Shown piece after piece: positions 1 through 8,796 of a stretch of DNA of 64,000 nucleotides (its first letter is position 1; each line of letters starts with the position of its first letter). The notes below the pieces were generated by a model, which ran no database searches, was not told the origin of the DNA, and was given only the letters and a program-made list of their open reading frames with translations. Source of the stretch: Pelagerythrobacter marensis (GTDB lineage: Bacteria; Pseudomonadota; Alphaproteobacteria; Sphingomonadales; Sphingomonadaceae); contig NZ_CP144918.1 of the NCBI RefSeq assembly GCF_036700095.1, positions 2,791,001 through 2,855,000 of the forward strand. The letters run 5' to 3'. The position numbers and the translations under genes were made by a program.

Positions 1-417
1 GACAGGGCGGCCGAACAACCCGCCGAAGCGCCCGAAGGCGTGCCGGGCCTGACGATCACGAATGCGCGCATGGTGCTGGCCCCGGTGGAGGGCAATCCCG
101 CCGCGGTCTACTTCGATCTCGCTTACGACGGCGACCGCAACGTGGCGCTCAACCGCGCGCATGTGGAAGGCGCTGCAAGCGCTTCGCTTCACGAATACGG
201 CGAGTGGAACCGCCAGGTTCAGATGCAGGAAATGCTGCCTCTCGTCCTGACCAAAGGCGACAGGGTATCGTTCGAGCCGGGCGGCAAGCATGTCATGGCG
301 ACCGACGTCTCGCCCGAACTCCAGCCGGGCGGCACGACCGAAGTGACGCTGACCGTGTCGGGCGGCGACAAGACCACGTTCGAAGCGGAAATCCGCGGCC
401 CCGGGGAAGAGCGCTGA
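1..417 (+). CDS. PCuAC-family copper chaperone, 5' end outside window
   Basis: The reading frame is open from the first base of the window, so the N-terminus, including any signal peptide, is missing. The visible part is a small beta-rich domain with the PCuAC (DUF461) pattern. A histidine follows the conserved ASLHEY stretch, methionines sit in the QMQEM segment, and a final H-x-M pair is seen in KHVMA. Family members are periplasmic proteins that bind Cu(I) and deliver it to the CuA centre of cytochrome oxidase. An internal GTG at 40 is a possible start but would lie inside the mature protein. The stop overlaps the likely start of the next gene. Confidence 0.8.
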   Translation, partial: DRAAEQPAEAPEGVPGLTITNARMVLAPVEGNPAAVYFDLAYDGDRNVALNRAHVEGAASASLHEYGEWNRQVQMQEMLPLVLTKGDRVSFEPGGKHVMATDVSPELQPGGTTEVTLTVSGGDKTTFEAEIRGPGEER

Positions 418-929
418 ACGAAGCGAAGGCCGTTTCCGTTGCCGTTCCGGCGTGTCCGGCCGGCGGCGAACGGCCGCTGACCCCGGGCGAGATCGCCCTC
501 GCCCGCAGCGTCTTCGGCGATGCGATCGATTACGATCGTGTGACGATCCGCCGCCGCAAATTCTTTCCCTTCCAACCGCGCCGGATAACCATGGCGCCGC
601 GCGGGCACCTCCACTTTCACCCGAAGGGAGAGGCCTACTGCGACGATTTCTCGCAGGTCTCGGTTATCCGACAGGGGCTCTTCATTCACGAGATGGTGCA
701 TGTCTGGCAGGCCCAGACGCGGGGCAGCTGGTGGCTGGTGTTTCGCCGAATGCCCTGGGCGCGTTACGACTACAGCCTCAAGCCCGGATGGCCGCTCCAC
801 CGCTACGGGATCGAGCAACAGGCGGAGATCGTGAAACACGCCTTCTGGCTGCGCAACGGCGTGGCGGTTGCGGGGGTGTCGGACGCGGCTGCATACGATC
901 TGCTGGTGCGCTTTCCGGGTGCCTCTTGA
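414..929 (+). CDS. Zincin-like conserved protein (vgr-related family of sphingomonads)
   Basis: About 170 residues. The core contains FIHEMVHVWQ, an HExxH-type pair of histidines with the intervening glutamate, typical of zinc metallopeptidase folds. It is preceded by a basic aromatic stretch (RRRKFFPFQPRR) and MAPRGHLHFHP. Sphingomonad genomes carry similar proteins usually labelled vgr-related; no activity is known to me. The start is uncertain. Homology reaches upstream of the first in-frame GTG (540), and the only in-frame candidates above it are a CTG at 414, overlapping the previous stop behind a GGGGAAG stretch, or an ATG at 204 deep inside the previous gene. CTG 414 is proposed on spacing. 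Confidence 0.6.
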   Translation: MNEAKAVSVAVPACPAGGERPLTPGEIALARSVFGDAIDYDRVTIRRRKFFPFQPRRITMAPRGHLHFHPKGEAYCDDFSQVSVIRQGLFIHEMVHVWQAQTRGSWWLVFRRMPWARYDYSLKPGWPLHRYGIEQQAEIVKHAFWLRNGVAVAGVSDAAAYDLLVRFPGAS

Positions 930-1004
930 GAGAAACGGTTTCAACCGATACCATTTGACCCATGACCGGGCGGCCCAACCCGCGCCCGGCATGCAGGTTC
1001 AAAC

Positions 1005-2165
1005 ATGGAGCTAAAGGACTATGGGATGTCGCGCGAGCGCGGCTTCCTTTCGCATTACGAGATCGATTCGATCACCCTTCCCAGCCAGTTCGATCCCGTG
1101 GTCGAAGCCGCCGGAAAGCTTTCCGGCCTGCTGACCACCGGTCGTATCCGTCACTGGCTCGACGCGCTTCCCGATCCCGGACTGGAAGACTGGGCGAAAG
1201 AGGCTGCCGAGGAGGACGTACGCACCGCGATGGTGCATTATTCGTTCCTGGTGCAGGCCTATGTCTGGGGCGAACCGGAACCGCCCGCCGCCCTGCCGGC
1301 GAACCTTTCCCGCCCGATGGTCGCGATCGCCGACCGGCTGGGTCAGGCGCCGCTCCTGCCCTATTCCGCCTATGTCCTCGACAACTGGTACCGGATCGAC
1401 AAGTCGGGGCCGGTCGACCTCGACAATATCGCCATGTACCAGAACTTCTACGGCGGGGCAGACGAGAACTGGTTCGTTCTGGTCCATGTCGCGATCGAGG
1501 CTGAAGCCGGCGTGCTGCTCGACAATGCGGCCAGGCTGGTCACCGTGTCGCAACAGCGCGACGAGGCCGAGGCGATCCGTCTTTTGGCCGAAATGGATGC
1601 CGCCTGGGAGCGGATATACGGCCATTTTAGCCGTATGCCCGAGCGCTGCGATCCCTATATCTATTTCCACCGCGTCCGGCCTTACATCCACGGCTGGGCC
1701 AACAATCCGGCGTTGAATGGCGGGCTCGTCTACCGCGGGATCGACAGGTTCGGCGACACGCCGCAGGCCTTCCGCGGCCAGACCGGCTCGCAGTCCAGCA
1801 TCGTGCCGTCGATGGATGCGCTTTTCCAGGTCGGACACTCGGACGATCCGCTCAAGAGCTTTCTCGATGAGCTGCATCACTACCGCCCCGTCCCGCACCG
1901 CCGCTTCATCGAAGATCTGGCGGCGCAGTCGACGCTGCGCGATTTCGTGAGCGGGTCGGACAATCGGGCGTTGAAGGATGCGTTCAACGCCTGCCTCGAA
2001 CAATCGGCGCGTTTCCGCACCCGCCATCTCGAATATGCGGCCAGCTACATCAACAAGCAGGCCGGCTCGATCGCGGGCAACGACCCCGATGTCGGCACCG
2101 GCGGGACGCCGTTCATGCGCTATCTGAAAAAGCACCGCGACGAGAACCGCGCGCAGACCGTCTGA
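1005..2165 (+). CDS. Indoleamine 2,3-dioxygenase family heme protein
   Basis: A 386-residue protein of the indoleamine 2,3-dioxygenase family, which opens the indole ring of tryptophan to N-formylkynurenine using heme and oxygen. The C-terminal third matches the vertebrate enzymes closely: a PHRRFI segment near 298, a region ending in RTRHLEYAASYI where H341 aligns with the proximal heme histidine, and GTGGT at 364-368, the loop that closes over substrate. FRGQTGSQSS at 257-266 corresponds to the conserved distal-side segment. Length fits the family (about 380-400). No other kynurenine-pathway genes are adjacent, so the in vivo substrate is inferred. The gene ends just before a clear terminator. 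Confidence 0.85.
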   Translation: MELKDYGMSRERGFLSHYEIDSITLPSQFDPVVEAAGKLSGLLTTGRIRHWLDALPDPGLEDWAKEAAEEDVRTAMVHYSFLVQAYVWGEPEPPAALPANLSRPMVAIADRLGQAPLLPYSAYVLDNWYRIDKSGPVDLDNIAMYQNFYGGADENWFVLVHVAIEAEAGVLLDNAARLVTVSQQRDEAEAIRLLAEMDAAWERIYGHFSRMPERCDPYIYFHRVRPYIHGWANNPALNGGLVYRGIDRFGDTPQAFRGQTGSQSSIVPSMDALFQVGHSDDPLKSFLDELHHYRPVPHRRFIEDLAAQSTLRDFVSGSDNRALKDAFNACLEQSARFRTRHLEYAASYINKQAGSIAGNDPDVGTGGTPFMRYLKKHRDENRAQTV

Positions 2166-2203
2166 GATCGGCGCGCGCTCTCAAGGCATTCCCGGCAATG
2201 CAA

Positions 2204-2237
2204 GGGGCCGCCCCGTGGAGGAGCGGCCCCATTTTTT
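2204..2237 (+). terminator. Rho-independent terminator after the dioxygenase gene
   Basis: An 8-bp perfect GC stem (GGGGCCGC at 2204-2211 with GCGGCCCC at 2223-2230, 11-nt loop) is followed by a six-T run. It lies about 40 bp after the dioxygenase stop and just before the convergent lipoprotein gene. Confidence 0.9.
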
Positions 2238-2258
2238 GTTCAAGCGGGTCGCGGCGGA

Positions 2259-2555
2259 TCAGCGAAAATAATCGCGATACCGGTCGTTATCGCGACAATC
2301 GTCGTCGAGATAGCGGCCGTTGCGTTCGTACCAGCCATCGCACCGGTTGTTCTTGTCCTTGAAATAGCCGGCAATGCCGCCGACGGCGGCACCGGCGATG
2401 GCATAGGTTTCGAGATCCTCTCCGGTAATCGCGGCGGCGGCGGCCCCTGCGGCCGCGCCCAGCCCGGCCCCTTCGACCGCATAGTTCTCTGCACAGCCGG
2501 CAAGGCCGAGCGAAGAGGCGAACAATGCCGGGGCGAGAAGAATTCTGGCTTTCAT
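2259..2555 (-). CDS. Small glycine-zipper lipoprotein
   Basis: A 98-residue protein. The N-terminus is a lipoprotein signal with lipobox LAGC, so C21 would be acylated and anchored in the outer membrane. Residues 29-66 form a glycine/alanine-rich segment (GLGAAAGAAAA, then GAAVGGIAGYF) resembling glycine-zipper membrane motifs. The C-terminal 30 residues are highly charged and aromatic (WYERNGRYLDDD) with two cysteines. The function is not known. It lies downstream of, and in the same direction as, the DUF885 gene with a gap of about 100 bp. Confidence 0.75.
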   Translation of the reverse strand: MKARILLAPALFASSLGLAGCAENYAVEGAGLGAAAGAAAAAITGEDLETYAIAGAAVGGIAGYFKDKNNRCDGWYERNGRYLDDDCRDNDRYRDYFR

Positions 2556-2658
2556 GGATAATCTCCGTTGCATCCCTGTCGGATTGCTACGGGCGCGCCC
2601 GTCCAAAGTTCCATCGGCGGGTCGGGGGATGCGACGAAGCGAGCGTTGCCGGAGCCGC

Positions 2659-4407
2659 TCAGTTGTAAGCGACCCCGGGCAGGCCCTGCCCGCCGTCGGC
2701 GATGAAGGCATCGATCCGCTCTTCGAGCACGGGCAGGGGAACCGACCCGAGCGACAGCACGACATCGTGAAACTTTCGGATGTCGAACCGGTTGCCCAGC
2801 GCCTCCTCGGCTTTCGCGCGCACCCGGCGCATGGTCATCTCGCCCAGCTTGTACGCCAGCGCCTGCCCCGGCCAGCTGATATAGCGATCGACTTCGGTTT
2901 CGACCTCGTGCTGCGAAAGCGCGGTGTGACGGGACAGATAGTCGATCGCCCGCTCGCGGCTCCAGCCATAGTGGTGAATGCCGGTGTCGATCACCAGCCT
3001 CGCGGCCCGCCACATCTCGTAACTCAACTTGCCGAAACGCTCGTAGGGCGTGCGGTAGATGCCCATTTCCTCGCCCAGGTACTCGACATAGAGGCCCCAC
3101 CCTTCGCCGAAGCCGGAGAAATAGGTCTGCCGCCGGAAGCGCGGCGCGTCTTCCTGCTCCAGCGCCACGCCGGCCTGGAAGCTGTGGCCGGGGATGCATT
3201 CGTGCAGCGTCAACGCCGGAATGTTGTAAAGCGGGCGCGAGGGCAGGTCGTAAGTGTTCATCATGCAGGCATCGAGGCCGCCGCGCCCGGCGGTATAGAA
3301 CGGCGCGATCGCATCCGGCACCGGGCGGATGGTGAAGCGATGACGCGGCAGAAAGCCGAAGTAGTCGGCGATCACCCCGTCGACGCGCTTCGCGACATAG
3401 GCCGATACCCCCATCAGTTCGTCGGGGGTGCGCGCGACGAACTGCGGGTCGCTTCGCAGGAAGGCGATGAACGCGTCCAACGAGCCTTCGAACCCGGCTT
3501 CGGCCCGGACTTTCTCCATTTCCGCAGTGATTCGGGCGACTTCGGCCAGGCCGATCTCGTGGATCTGCTCGGCCGTCAGGTCGAGCGTCGTATACTGCTC
3601 GATCTGCTGCTGATAATAAGCCGCTCCATCGGGCATTTCCCCGGCAGCGAGCGTTGTGCGCGTGCCGGGCAGATATTCCTCGCGGAAAAACGCAAGAAGC
3701 TCGGCATAGGCCGGAGCGACGGCTTCGGCGATTGCCGCGCGGCCTTCCGCCTTCAGTCGCTCGGCTTCGTCGCTCGGGATGCGCGCAGGCATTTCGGCAA
3801 AGGCGGTCCAGAACGGGCTTTCTTCGGGTTCGTCGACCACGCTCGACGCGATCGAGGCGTCGCGCCCCGCCAGCGTTACGCGCGGAACGCTGAAACCGCG
3901 CGCCAGGCCGGCACGGGCATTGGCGATATGCTCGCCGAAATAGCGGGGAATATCGCGCATCCGGGCGATATAGCGTTCGTACTCCTCGACCGTGGCGAAC
4001 CCGCTGCGCGGGGCGAGATAGCTCCAGAAGCTGGAATCGCTGTCGAACGGCATTTCCCATTCGCGGAACCGGGCATCGCCGATTTCGTGTTCGAGCAAAG
4101 TGCGAAAGACGGCGGCGTCGATCTGCGACTGCGTGTCGAGGGCCGCCTTGTCCAGGCTCTCGAGCCGGGAAAGAAACTCCCGCGCTTTCGCCGCGCGCGC
4201 AAGATGCGCCTCGGGCGTAACCGACCACAGCCGGTCGCCGGGCGCGGTGCTGCCGTTGCCCTGTTCGATCTGCCGATATTCGGCCAGGCGATAGCTGTAA
4301 TACTCGTCGGTCAGGGCAGCGAGGCGGTCGTCGGCGCTTTCCTGCGCCGCAACCGGTGCGGCGACCGCGCAGGCGACAACCGCTACTGCCTGAAACACCG
4401 TTCTCAT
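2659..4407 (-). CDS. DUF885 family protein, secreted zinc-peptidase-like
   Basis: A 582-residue protein with an N-terminal signal peptide cleaved around AVAAPVAAQ. The rest matches the DUF885 family, which is all-helical and related to M3-like and carboxypeptidase Taq-like metallopeptidases. The diagnostic segment LTLHECIPGHSFQ contains a modified zinc site, H-E-x3-G-H, and is followed about 40 residues later by FGEGWGLYVE, which supplies a downstream glutamate. It probably acts in the periplasm on peptides, but no substrate can be read from the sequence. Length is typical. Neighbours are grpE upstream and a lipoprotein downstream; nothing suggests a shared function. Confidence 0.85.
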   Translation of the reverse strand: MRTVFQAVAVVACAVAAPVAAQESADDRLAALTDEYYSYRLAEYRQIEQGNGSTAPGDRLWSVTPEAHLARAAKAREFLSRLESLDKAALDTQSQIDAAVFRTLLEHEIGDARFREWEMPFDSDSSFWSYLAPRSGFATVEEYERYIARMRDIPRYFGEHIANARAGLARGFSVPRVTLAGRDASIASSVVDEPEESPFWTAFAEMPARIPSDEAERLKAEGRAAIAEAVAPAYAELLAFFREEYLPGTRTTLAAGEMPDGAAYYQQQIEQYTTLDLTAEQIHEIGLAEVARITAEMEKVRAEAGFEGSLDAFIAFLRSDPQFVARTPDELMGVSAYVAKRVDGVIADYFGFLPRHRFTIRPVPDAIAPFYTAGRGGLDACMMNTYDLPSRPLYNIPALTLHECIPGHSFQAGVALEQEDAPRFRRQTYFSGFGEGWGLYVEYLGEEMGIYRTPYERFGKLSYEMWRAARLVIDTGIHHYGWSRERAIDYLSRHTALSQHEVETEVDRYISWPGQALAYKLGEMTMRRVRAKAEEALGNRFDIRKFHDVVLSLGSVPLPVLEERIDAFIADGGQGLPGVAYN

Positions 4408-4432
4408 TCGCCCCTCCCCGTCGATCTCGTGC

Positions 4433-5056
4433 CTATTTCGCGACGCTGACCATCGCCGGGCGCAGCAGGCGATCCTTGATCATGTAACCCGACTGCAGTT
4501 CCTGCACGATCGTGCCCGGTTCCTGCCCTTCCTCGGCCGGGACTTCCATCATGGCCTGGTGGACATTGGGGTCGAGCGGCATTCCCGTGGCGGCGATGCG
4601 GGTAATGCCGTGCTGCGCGAACACTTTCTCGATCTCGCGCATCGTCGCCTCGATCCCTTCGACGAACCGCTTGGCCTGTTCGTCCTCGCGCAGGGCGGCA
4701 GGCACGTGGTCGAGCGCGCGGGCGAGGTTGTCCGCGACCGACAGAATATCGCGCGCGAAACCGGTCGCGGCGTAGCTGCGCGCATCCTGCACGTCCTTTT
4801 CGAGACGGCGGCGCACGTTCTGCGTCTCCGCCCGGGCATAGAGGACATCCTGCTTCGCGGCGTCCAGATCGGCACGCAGCGCGGCGAGCGCATCGTTCAG
4901 GTCGCCCTCGCCTCCGCCCTCGGCGCCGCTGTTTTCGTCGCCACCGTTCTTGTTGCCGGCCTCGTCCAGAAATTCCTCGGGAACGCCTTCCAGTTCCTTG
5001 TCGACGGCTTCGTCGCGGGGCTGCTCGCTATCCTTGCGAGTATCGTTGTCGCTCAT
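4433..5056 (-). CDS. grpE: Nucleotide exchange factor GrpE
   Basis: A 207-residue GrpE. It has an acidic, low-complexity N-terminus, then a long coiled coil (about 50-125, with RRRLEKDVQDA and YAATGFARDIL) and the C-terminal beta domain with PLDPNVHQAMM and IKDRLLRPAMVSVAK, the family signature. GrpE drives ADP release from DnaK in the cytoplasm. It lies 12 bp downstream of hrcA, so the two are almost certainly co-transcribed as in many bacteria. dnaK is not in the window. Confidence 0.96.
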   Translation of the reverse strand: MSDNDTRKDSEQPRDEAVDKELEGVPEEFLDEAGNKNGGDENSGAEGGGEGDLNDALAALRADLDAAKQDVLYARAETQNVRRRLEKDVQDARSYAATGFARDILSVADNLARALDHVPAALREDEQAKRFVEGIEATMREIEKVFAQHGITRIAATGMPLDPNVHQAMMEVPAEEGQEPGTIVQELQSGYMIKDRLLRPAMVSVAK

Positions 5057-5068
5057 GATTTCTCGTAT

Positions 5069-6112
5069 CTATCCGATGAGTTTGCCCAGGGATCGGGCGG
5101 TGAAGTCCACCATGGGGACGACTCGGGCGTAATTCAACCGAGTGGGGCCGATCACCCCCAGCACGCCGACGACCCTCCCCTCCCGGTCGCGATAGGGCGA
5201 CGCGACGACGGACGAGCCGCTGAGAGCGAAGAGGCGGTTTTCGCTGCCTATGAAGATGCGCATGGCTTCCGCCTGGCGCGCGCTTTCAAGCAGTTCGGCA
5301 ACCGACTGCTTGTTTTCCAGATCGTCGAGCAGCGATCGCACGCGCTCGAGATCGGACAGGGCGGCATCGTCGAGCAGGTTCGCCTGTCCCCGCACGATCA
5401 GCACGGGCCGTTGCGCGGCGTCTTCGCTCCACACGGCCAGCCCGCGTTCCACCAGGCTGCTGCTGGCCTCGTCGAGCTGCGAGCGGCCCGACGCGATTTC
5501 GGCGCGCATCGCGGCCACCGCCTCGGGCAGGGTTCGTCCGGCAAGGCGGGCGGTGATATAATTGCTCGCCTGCTCCAGCATTTGCGGGGAGACCCCCTCG
5601 CTCTGTTCGATCACCCTGTTTTCGATCGCGCCGTCTTCGCCGACCAGCACGGCCAGCACGCGCCCCTGGCCCAGGTTGACGAGGCTCAGTTGCGCCAGGC
5701 GCGGTTCGAGCCGCGGAACCATGACCATGCCGGCGGCGCCCGAAATGTCGGACAGGATGGCGCTCGTCTGTTCGAGCGCCTGCTCGATCGGGCCGGGTTC
5801 GGCCAGTCGCCGTTCGATCTCCTTGCGCTCGGCCCGGGTCGGTTCGGCGATCTGCATCATGCCGTCCACGAACAGGCGCAGGCCGGTTTCCGTGGGCATC
5901 CGGCCGGCGCTGGTATGCGGCGCGGCCAGCAGACCGAGCGCTTCGAGATCGGCCAGCACCGAGCGGATGGAGGCGGGCGAGAGATTGAGCCCGTGGTCGC
6001 CGGCCAGCGTCTTCGATCCGACCGGTTGCCCGCTGTCGAGGTACCCCTCCACCACCAGGCGGAAAATCGCCCGGGCGCGCTCGGACAGTTCGGTCACAGG
6101 TGGTGATGCCAT
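5069..6112 (-). CDS. hrcA: Heat-inducible transcriptional repressor HrcA
   Basis: A 347-residue HrcA. The N-terminal winged helix contains the family segments [14 protein letters not shown] and [13 protein letters not shown] followed by [18 protein letters not shown]. The C-terminal GAF-like domain ends with [19 protein letters not shown]. HrcA represses chaperone genes by binding CIRCE inverted repeats, with GroE modulating it. I looked upstream (6113-6255) for TTAGCACTC-N9-GAGTGCTAA and did not find it, so its targets here are probably elsewhere (for example groESL). It is transcribed away from rph. Confidence 0.96.
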   Translation of the reverse strand: MASPPVTELSERARAIFRLVVEGYLDSGQPVGSKTLAGDHGLNLSPASIRSVLADLEALGLLAAPHTSAGRMPTETGLRLFVDGMMQIAEPTRAERKEIERRLAEPGPIEQALEQTSAILSDISGAAGMVMVPRLEPRLAQLSLVNLGQGRVLAVLVGEDGAIENRVIEQSEGVSPQMLEQASNYITARLAGRTLPEAVAAMRAEIASGRSQLDEASSSLVERGLAVWSEDAAQRPVLIVRGQANLLDDAALSDLERVRSLLDDLENKQSVAELLESARQAEAMRIFIGSENRLFALSGSSVVASPYRDREGRVVGVLGVIGPTRLNYARVVPMVDFTARSLGKLIG

Positions 6113-6255
6113 TGCTTCGACTTAGCCACAATCGCGGAAGTTTCAATTTTCCTTCGGCTCTATCGTTCCGGCAAGGCCGGATAGCCTTGTCGAACCACCC
6201 GCGGGGCTTTAGCGCCGGGGGCAATCGGCTTTGCCGCCATTTTTTGGAGATTTTC

Positions 6256-6972
6256 ATGCGACCTTCCGGCCGTGCGCCAGACGAAATGCGCGCCATTACC
6301 ATCGAAACCGGATATACCCGCCATGCCGAAGGCTCGTGCCTCATCGGCTTCGGCGATACCCGGGTCCTGTGCACCGCGAGCATCGAAGAGCGGATTCCGC
6401 CATGGCTTCGGGGCAAGGGCGAAGGCTGGGTGACCGGCGAATACGCGATGCTGCCGCGCGCGACGCACACCCGCGGACAGCGCGAGGCGGCACGGGGCAA
6501 GCAGAGCGGCAGAACGCAGGAAATCCAGCGCCTCATCGGTCGCAGCCTGCGGGCCGTGGTCGATCTGAAGAAGCTCGGCGAACGGCAGATCACCCTCGAT
6601 TGCGACGTGATCCAGGCCGATGGCGGAACGCGCACGGCCGCGATTTCGGGCGCCTGGGTGGCATTGCGAATTGCGATAGACGGCTTGATAGAAGGCGGAG
6701 AGCTCGCCGAAGATCCGATTGCGGCGCAAGTTGCCGCGGTCAGCTGCGGAATCCATCAGGGCACGCCGGTGCTCGACCTGGATTATGACGAAGACAGCAC
6801 GGCCGACGCCGACGCGAACTTCGTGCTCATTTCGGGCGGAAAGATCGCGGAAGTCCAGGCAACCGCCGAAGGCGCGACTTACGACGAGGAAGGCCTGCTG
6901 CGCCTGCTGCGCCTCGCCCGGATGGGCTGCGACCGCATTTTTGCCGCACAGCTGGACGCGGTGAAAAAATGA
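6256..6972 (+). CDS. rph: Ribonuclease PH
   Basis: A 238-residue RNase PH, a phosphorolytic 3'-5' exonuclease that trims tRNA precursors. It begins [12 protein letters not shown] and shows the phosphate-binding region with [18 protein letters not shown] and the acidic active-site segment [14 protein letters not shown]. The ATG at 6256 is chosen because it gives the standard length and has TTTTGGAG about 7 bases upstream; the frame is open further upstream but homology starts here. Its stop overlaps the rdgB start by four bases, so the genes are translationally coupled. Confidence 0.96.
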   Translation: MRPSGRAPDEMRAITIETGYTRHAEGSCLIGFGDTRVLCTASIEERIPPWLRGKGEGWVTGEYAMLPRATHTRGQREAARGKQSGRTQEIQRLIGRSLRAVVDLKKLGERQITLDCDVIQADGGTRTAAISGAWVALRIAIDGLIEGGELAEDPIAAQVAAVSCGIHQGTPVLDLDYDEDSTADADANFVLISGGKIAEVQATAEGATYDEEGLLRLLRLARMGCDRIFAAQLDAVKK

Positions 6973-7595
6973 CCCGCCGCCTCGGTTCCGGCTCGCTCGT
7001 GATCGCGACCCACAATCCGGGCAAGTTGAAGGAGATCGGCGCCCTGCTGGAGCCTTACGGCCTGAAGTGCATCAGCGCCGGCTCGCTGGGGTTGCCGGAG
7101 CCCGCCGAAACCGGGTACTCGTTCGTCGAAAACGCGCTTATCAAGGCGCGCGCCGCGGCGGAAGCCTCGGGCATCGTCGCTCTCGCCGACGACAGCGGCC
7201 TTGCGGTCGACGCACTCGGCGGCAGGCCGGGCGTCTATACCGCCGATTGGGCCGAACGGCAGTGGTTCGAAGGCGATCCCGGGCGCGACTGGTACATGGC
7301 AATGGGCAAAGTCGAAGGCATGCTCGCCGCGCAAGGGCCGGAAACTTCGCGCGATGCCGCCTTTCATTGCGTGCTGGCGATCGCCTGGCCCGATGGCGAG
7401 CACGCGGTCTACGAAGGCAGCATCGCCGGCAGCCTGACCTGGCCGCCGCGCGGAACGCTGGGTTTCGGATACGACCCCGTTTTCATCCCCCAGGGACATC
7501 GGCAGACTTTCGCGGAGATCGACCCGGCCGTGAAATATCGGATCGGCCACCGGGCCGACGCCTTTGCCAAGCTGGTTGCCGATCAGTTCGGCTGA
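6969..7595 (+). CDS. rdgB: dITP/XTP pyrophosphatase (RdgB/HAM1)
   Basis: A 208-residue member of the HAM1 family. It hydrolyses ITP, dITP and XTP to monophosphates and so keeps deaminated purines out of nucleic acids. Visible motifs are the N-terminal [11 protein letters not shown], the metal-binding [17 protein letters not shown] and the C-terminal [10 protein letters not shown] followed by HRADAFAKL. Its ATG overlaps the rph stop (ATGA), the common alphaproteobacterial rph-rdgB-hemW order. Confidence 0.95.
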   Translation: MTRRLGSGSLVIATHNPGKLKEIGALLEPYGLKCISAGSLGLPEPAETGYSFVENALIKARAAAEASGIVALADDSGLAVDALGGRPGVYTADWAERQWFEGDPGRDWYMAMGKVEGMLAAQGPETSRDAAFHCVLAIAWPDGEHAVYEGSIAGSLTWPPRGTLGFGYDPVFIPQGHRQTFAEIDPAVKYRIGHRADAFAKLVADQFG

Positions 7596-7644
7596 TCCCG
7601 TCCCGCGCCTTCGCAGGCGAGCGGCGGCATGCTAGAGGAAAGAC

Positions 7645-8796
7645 GTGGCACGCGCGCTCTACATCCACTGGCCATTCTGCCTGAAGAAGTGCCCCTATTG
7701 CGACTTCAACAGCCATGTGCGCGACGAAGTCGATCATGCCGCATGGCAGCGCGCGCTGATCGCCGACATGCGGCACGAAGCCGCGCTGGCGGGTGGGGAG
7801 CGGCTCGAATCGATTTTCTTCGGCGGCGGGACCCCGTCGCTGATGCCTCCCGCGCTGGTCGGCGACCTCCTGGCGGAAGCGGAGCGGCTGTGGGGTTTTT
7901 CCGGGACCGTGGAGATCACGCTGGAAGCCAACCCCTCCTCGGTCGAGGCAGCGGCGTTCGGCGATCTGGCAAGCGCAGGCGTCAATCGCGTTTCGCTCGG
8001 CCTGCAGGCGCTCGACGATTCCGCATTGCGGTTTCTCGGCCGGCTGCACGATGTTGCCGAAGGGCTCGATGCGCTCGCCATCGCGCAGCGACACTTCGCG
8101 CGCGTCAGCTTCGATCTGATCTATGCCCGCCCCGGCCAGGGGGCTGCCGAGTGGGAGTGCGAGCTGAGCCGCGCGCTGGGCTTCGGCACCGGGCATCTTT
8201 CGCTCTACCAGCTGACGATCGAACCCAACACCCGCTTCGCAACCGATGTCAGGCTGGGCCGTTTCGATCCGCTCGACGACGACCCGGCGGCGGAACTGTT
8301 CGAAACGACCCGCGCCCTTACCGCCGGAGCCGGCTTGCCGGCTTACGAGATCAGCAACCATGCGCGACCGGGCGAGCAGAGCCGGCACAATCTCGCTTAC
8401 TGGCGTTATCGGGACTATTGCGGGATCGGGCCGGGCGCACATGGCCGGCGCGGCGGCCTGGCCACGATGCGGCACCGGAAGCCCGAAAACTGGCTCGCCG
8501 CCGTCGGTGAGCAGGGCCATGGATTGCGCGAGGAAACGCCGCTGTCCCCCGCCACCGCCGCTTCGGAAGCCCTGCTGATGGGGCTACGGCTGGCGGAAGG
8601 CGTATCGCTGCCGGAGATAGCCCGGCGTTTCGGGATCGAGCCCGCGCGTCTGATCGATCCTGACCGCCGCGAGATGCTCGCAAGGCTCGGTTTCGTGCAC
8701 GAGGATGGCGGGCGGCTCGCAGTCACGCCGCGCGGAATGCCGGTGCTCGACGCGATACTGGGCGAACTGGTCCACCCGGAACTGGTGACCGCATGA
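7645..8796 (+). CDS. hemW: Radical SAM heme chaperone HemW
   Basis: A 383-residue radical SAM protein. The cluster motif FCLKKCPYCDF places cysteines at 12, 16 and 19. The residue after the last cysteine pattern is phenylalanine-containing CDF rather than the CxC of coproporphyrinogen dehydrogenase HemN, so HemW, a heme-transfer protein, is the better call. GGGTPSLM and LGLQALDD are further family segments. A GTG start is used, with GAGGAAAG seven bases upstream. The stop overlaps xerC (ATGA). Confidence 0.92.
   Translation: MARALYIHWPFCLKKCPYCDFNSHVRDEVDHAAWQRALIADMRHEAALAGGERLESIFFGGGTPSLMPPALVGDLLAEAERLWGFSGTVEITLEANPSSVEAAAFGDLASAGVNRVSLGLQALDDSALRFLGRLHDVAEGLDALAIAQRHFARVSFDLIYARPGQGAAEWECELSRALGFGTGHLSLYQLTIEPNTRFATDVRLGRFDPLDDDPAAELFETTRALTAGAGLPAYEISNHARPGEQSRHNLAYWRYRDYCGIGPGAHGRRGGLATMRHRKPENWLAAVGEQGHGLREETPLSPATAASEALLMGLRLAEGVSLPEIARRFGIEPARLIDPDRREMLARLGFVHEDGGRLAVTPRGMPVLDAILGELVHPELVTA

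Noticed and set aside
6113-6255. CIRCE element upstream of hrcA
   Set aside because: No TTAGCACTC-N9-GAGTGCTAA or close variant was found in the intergenic region.
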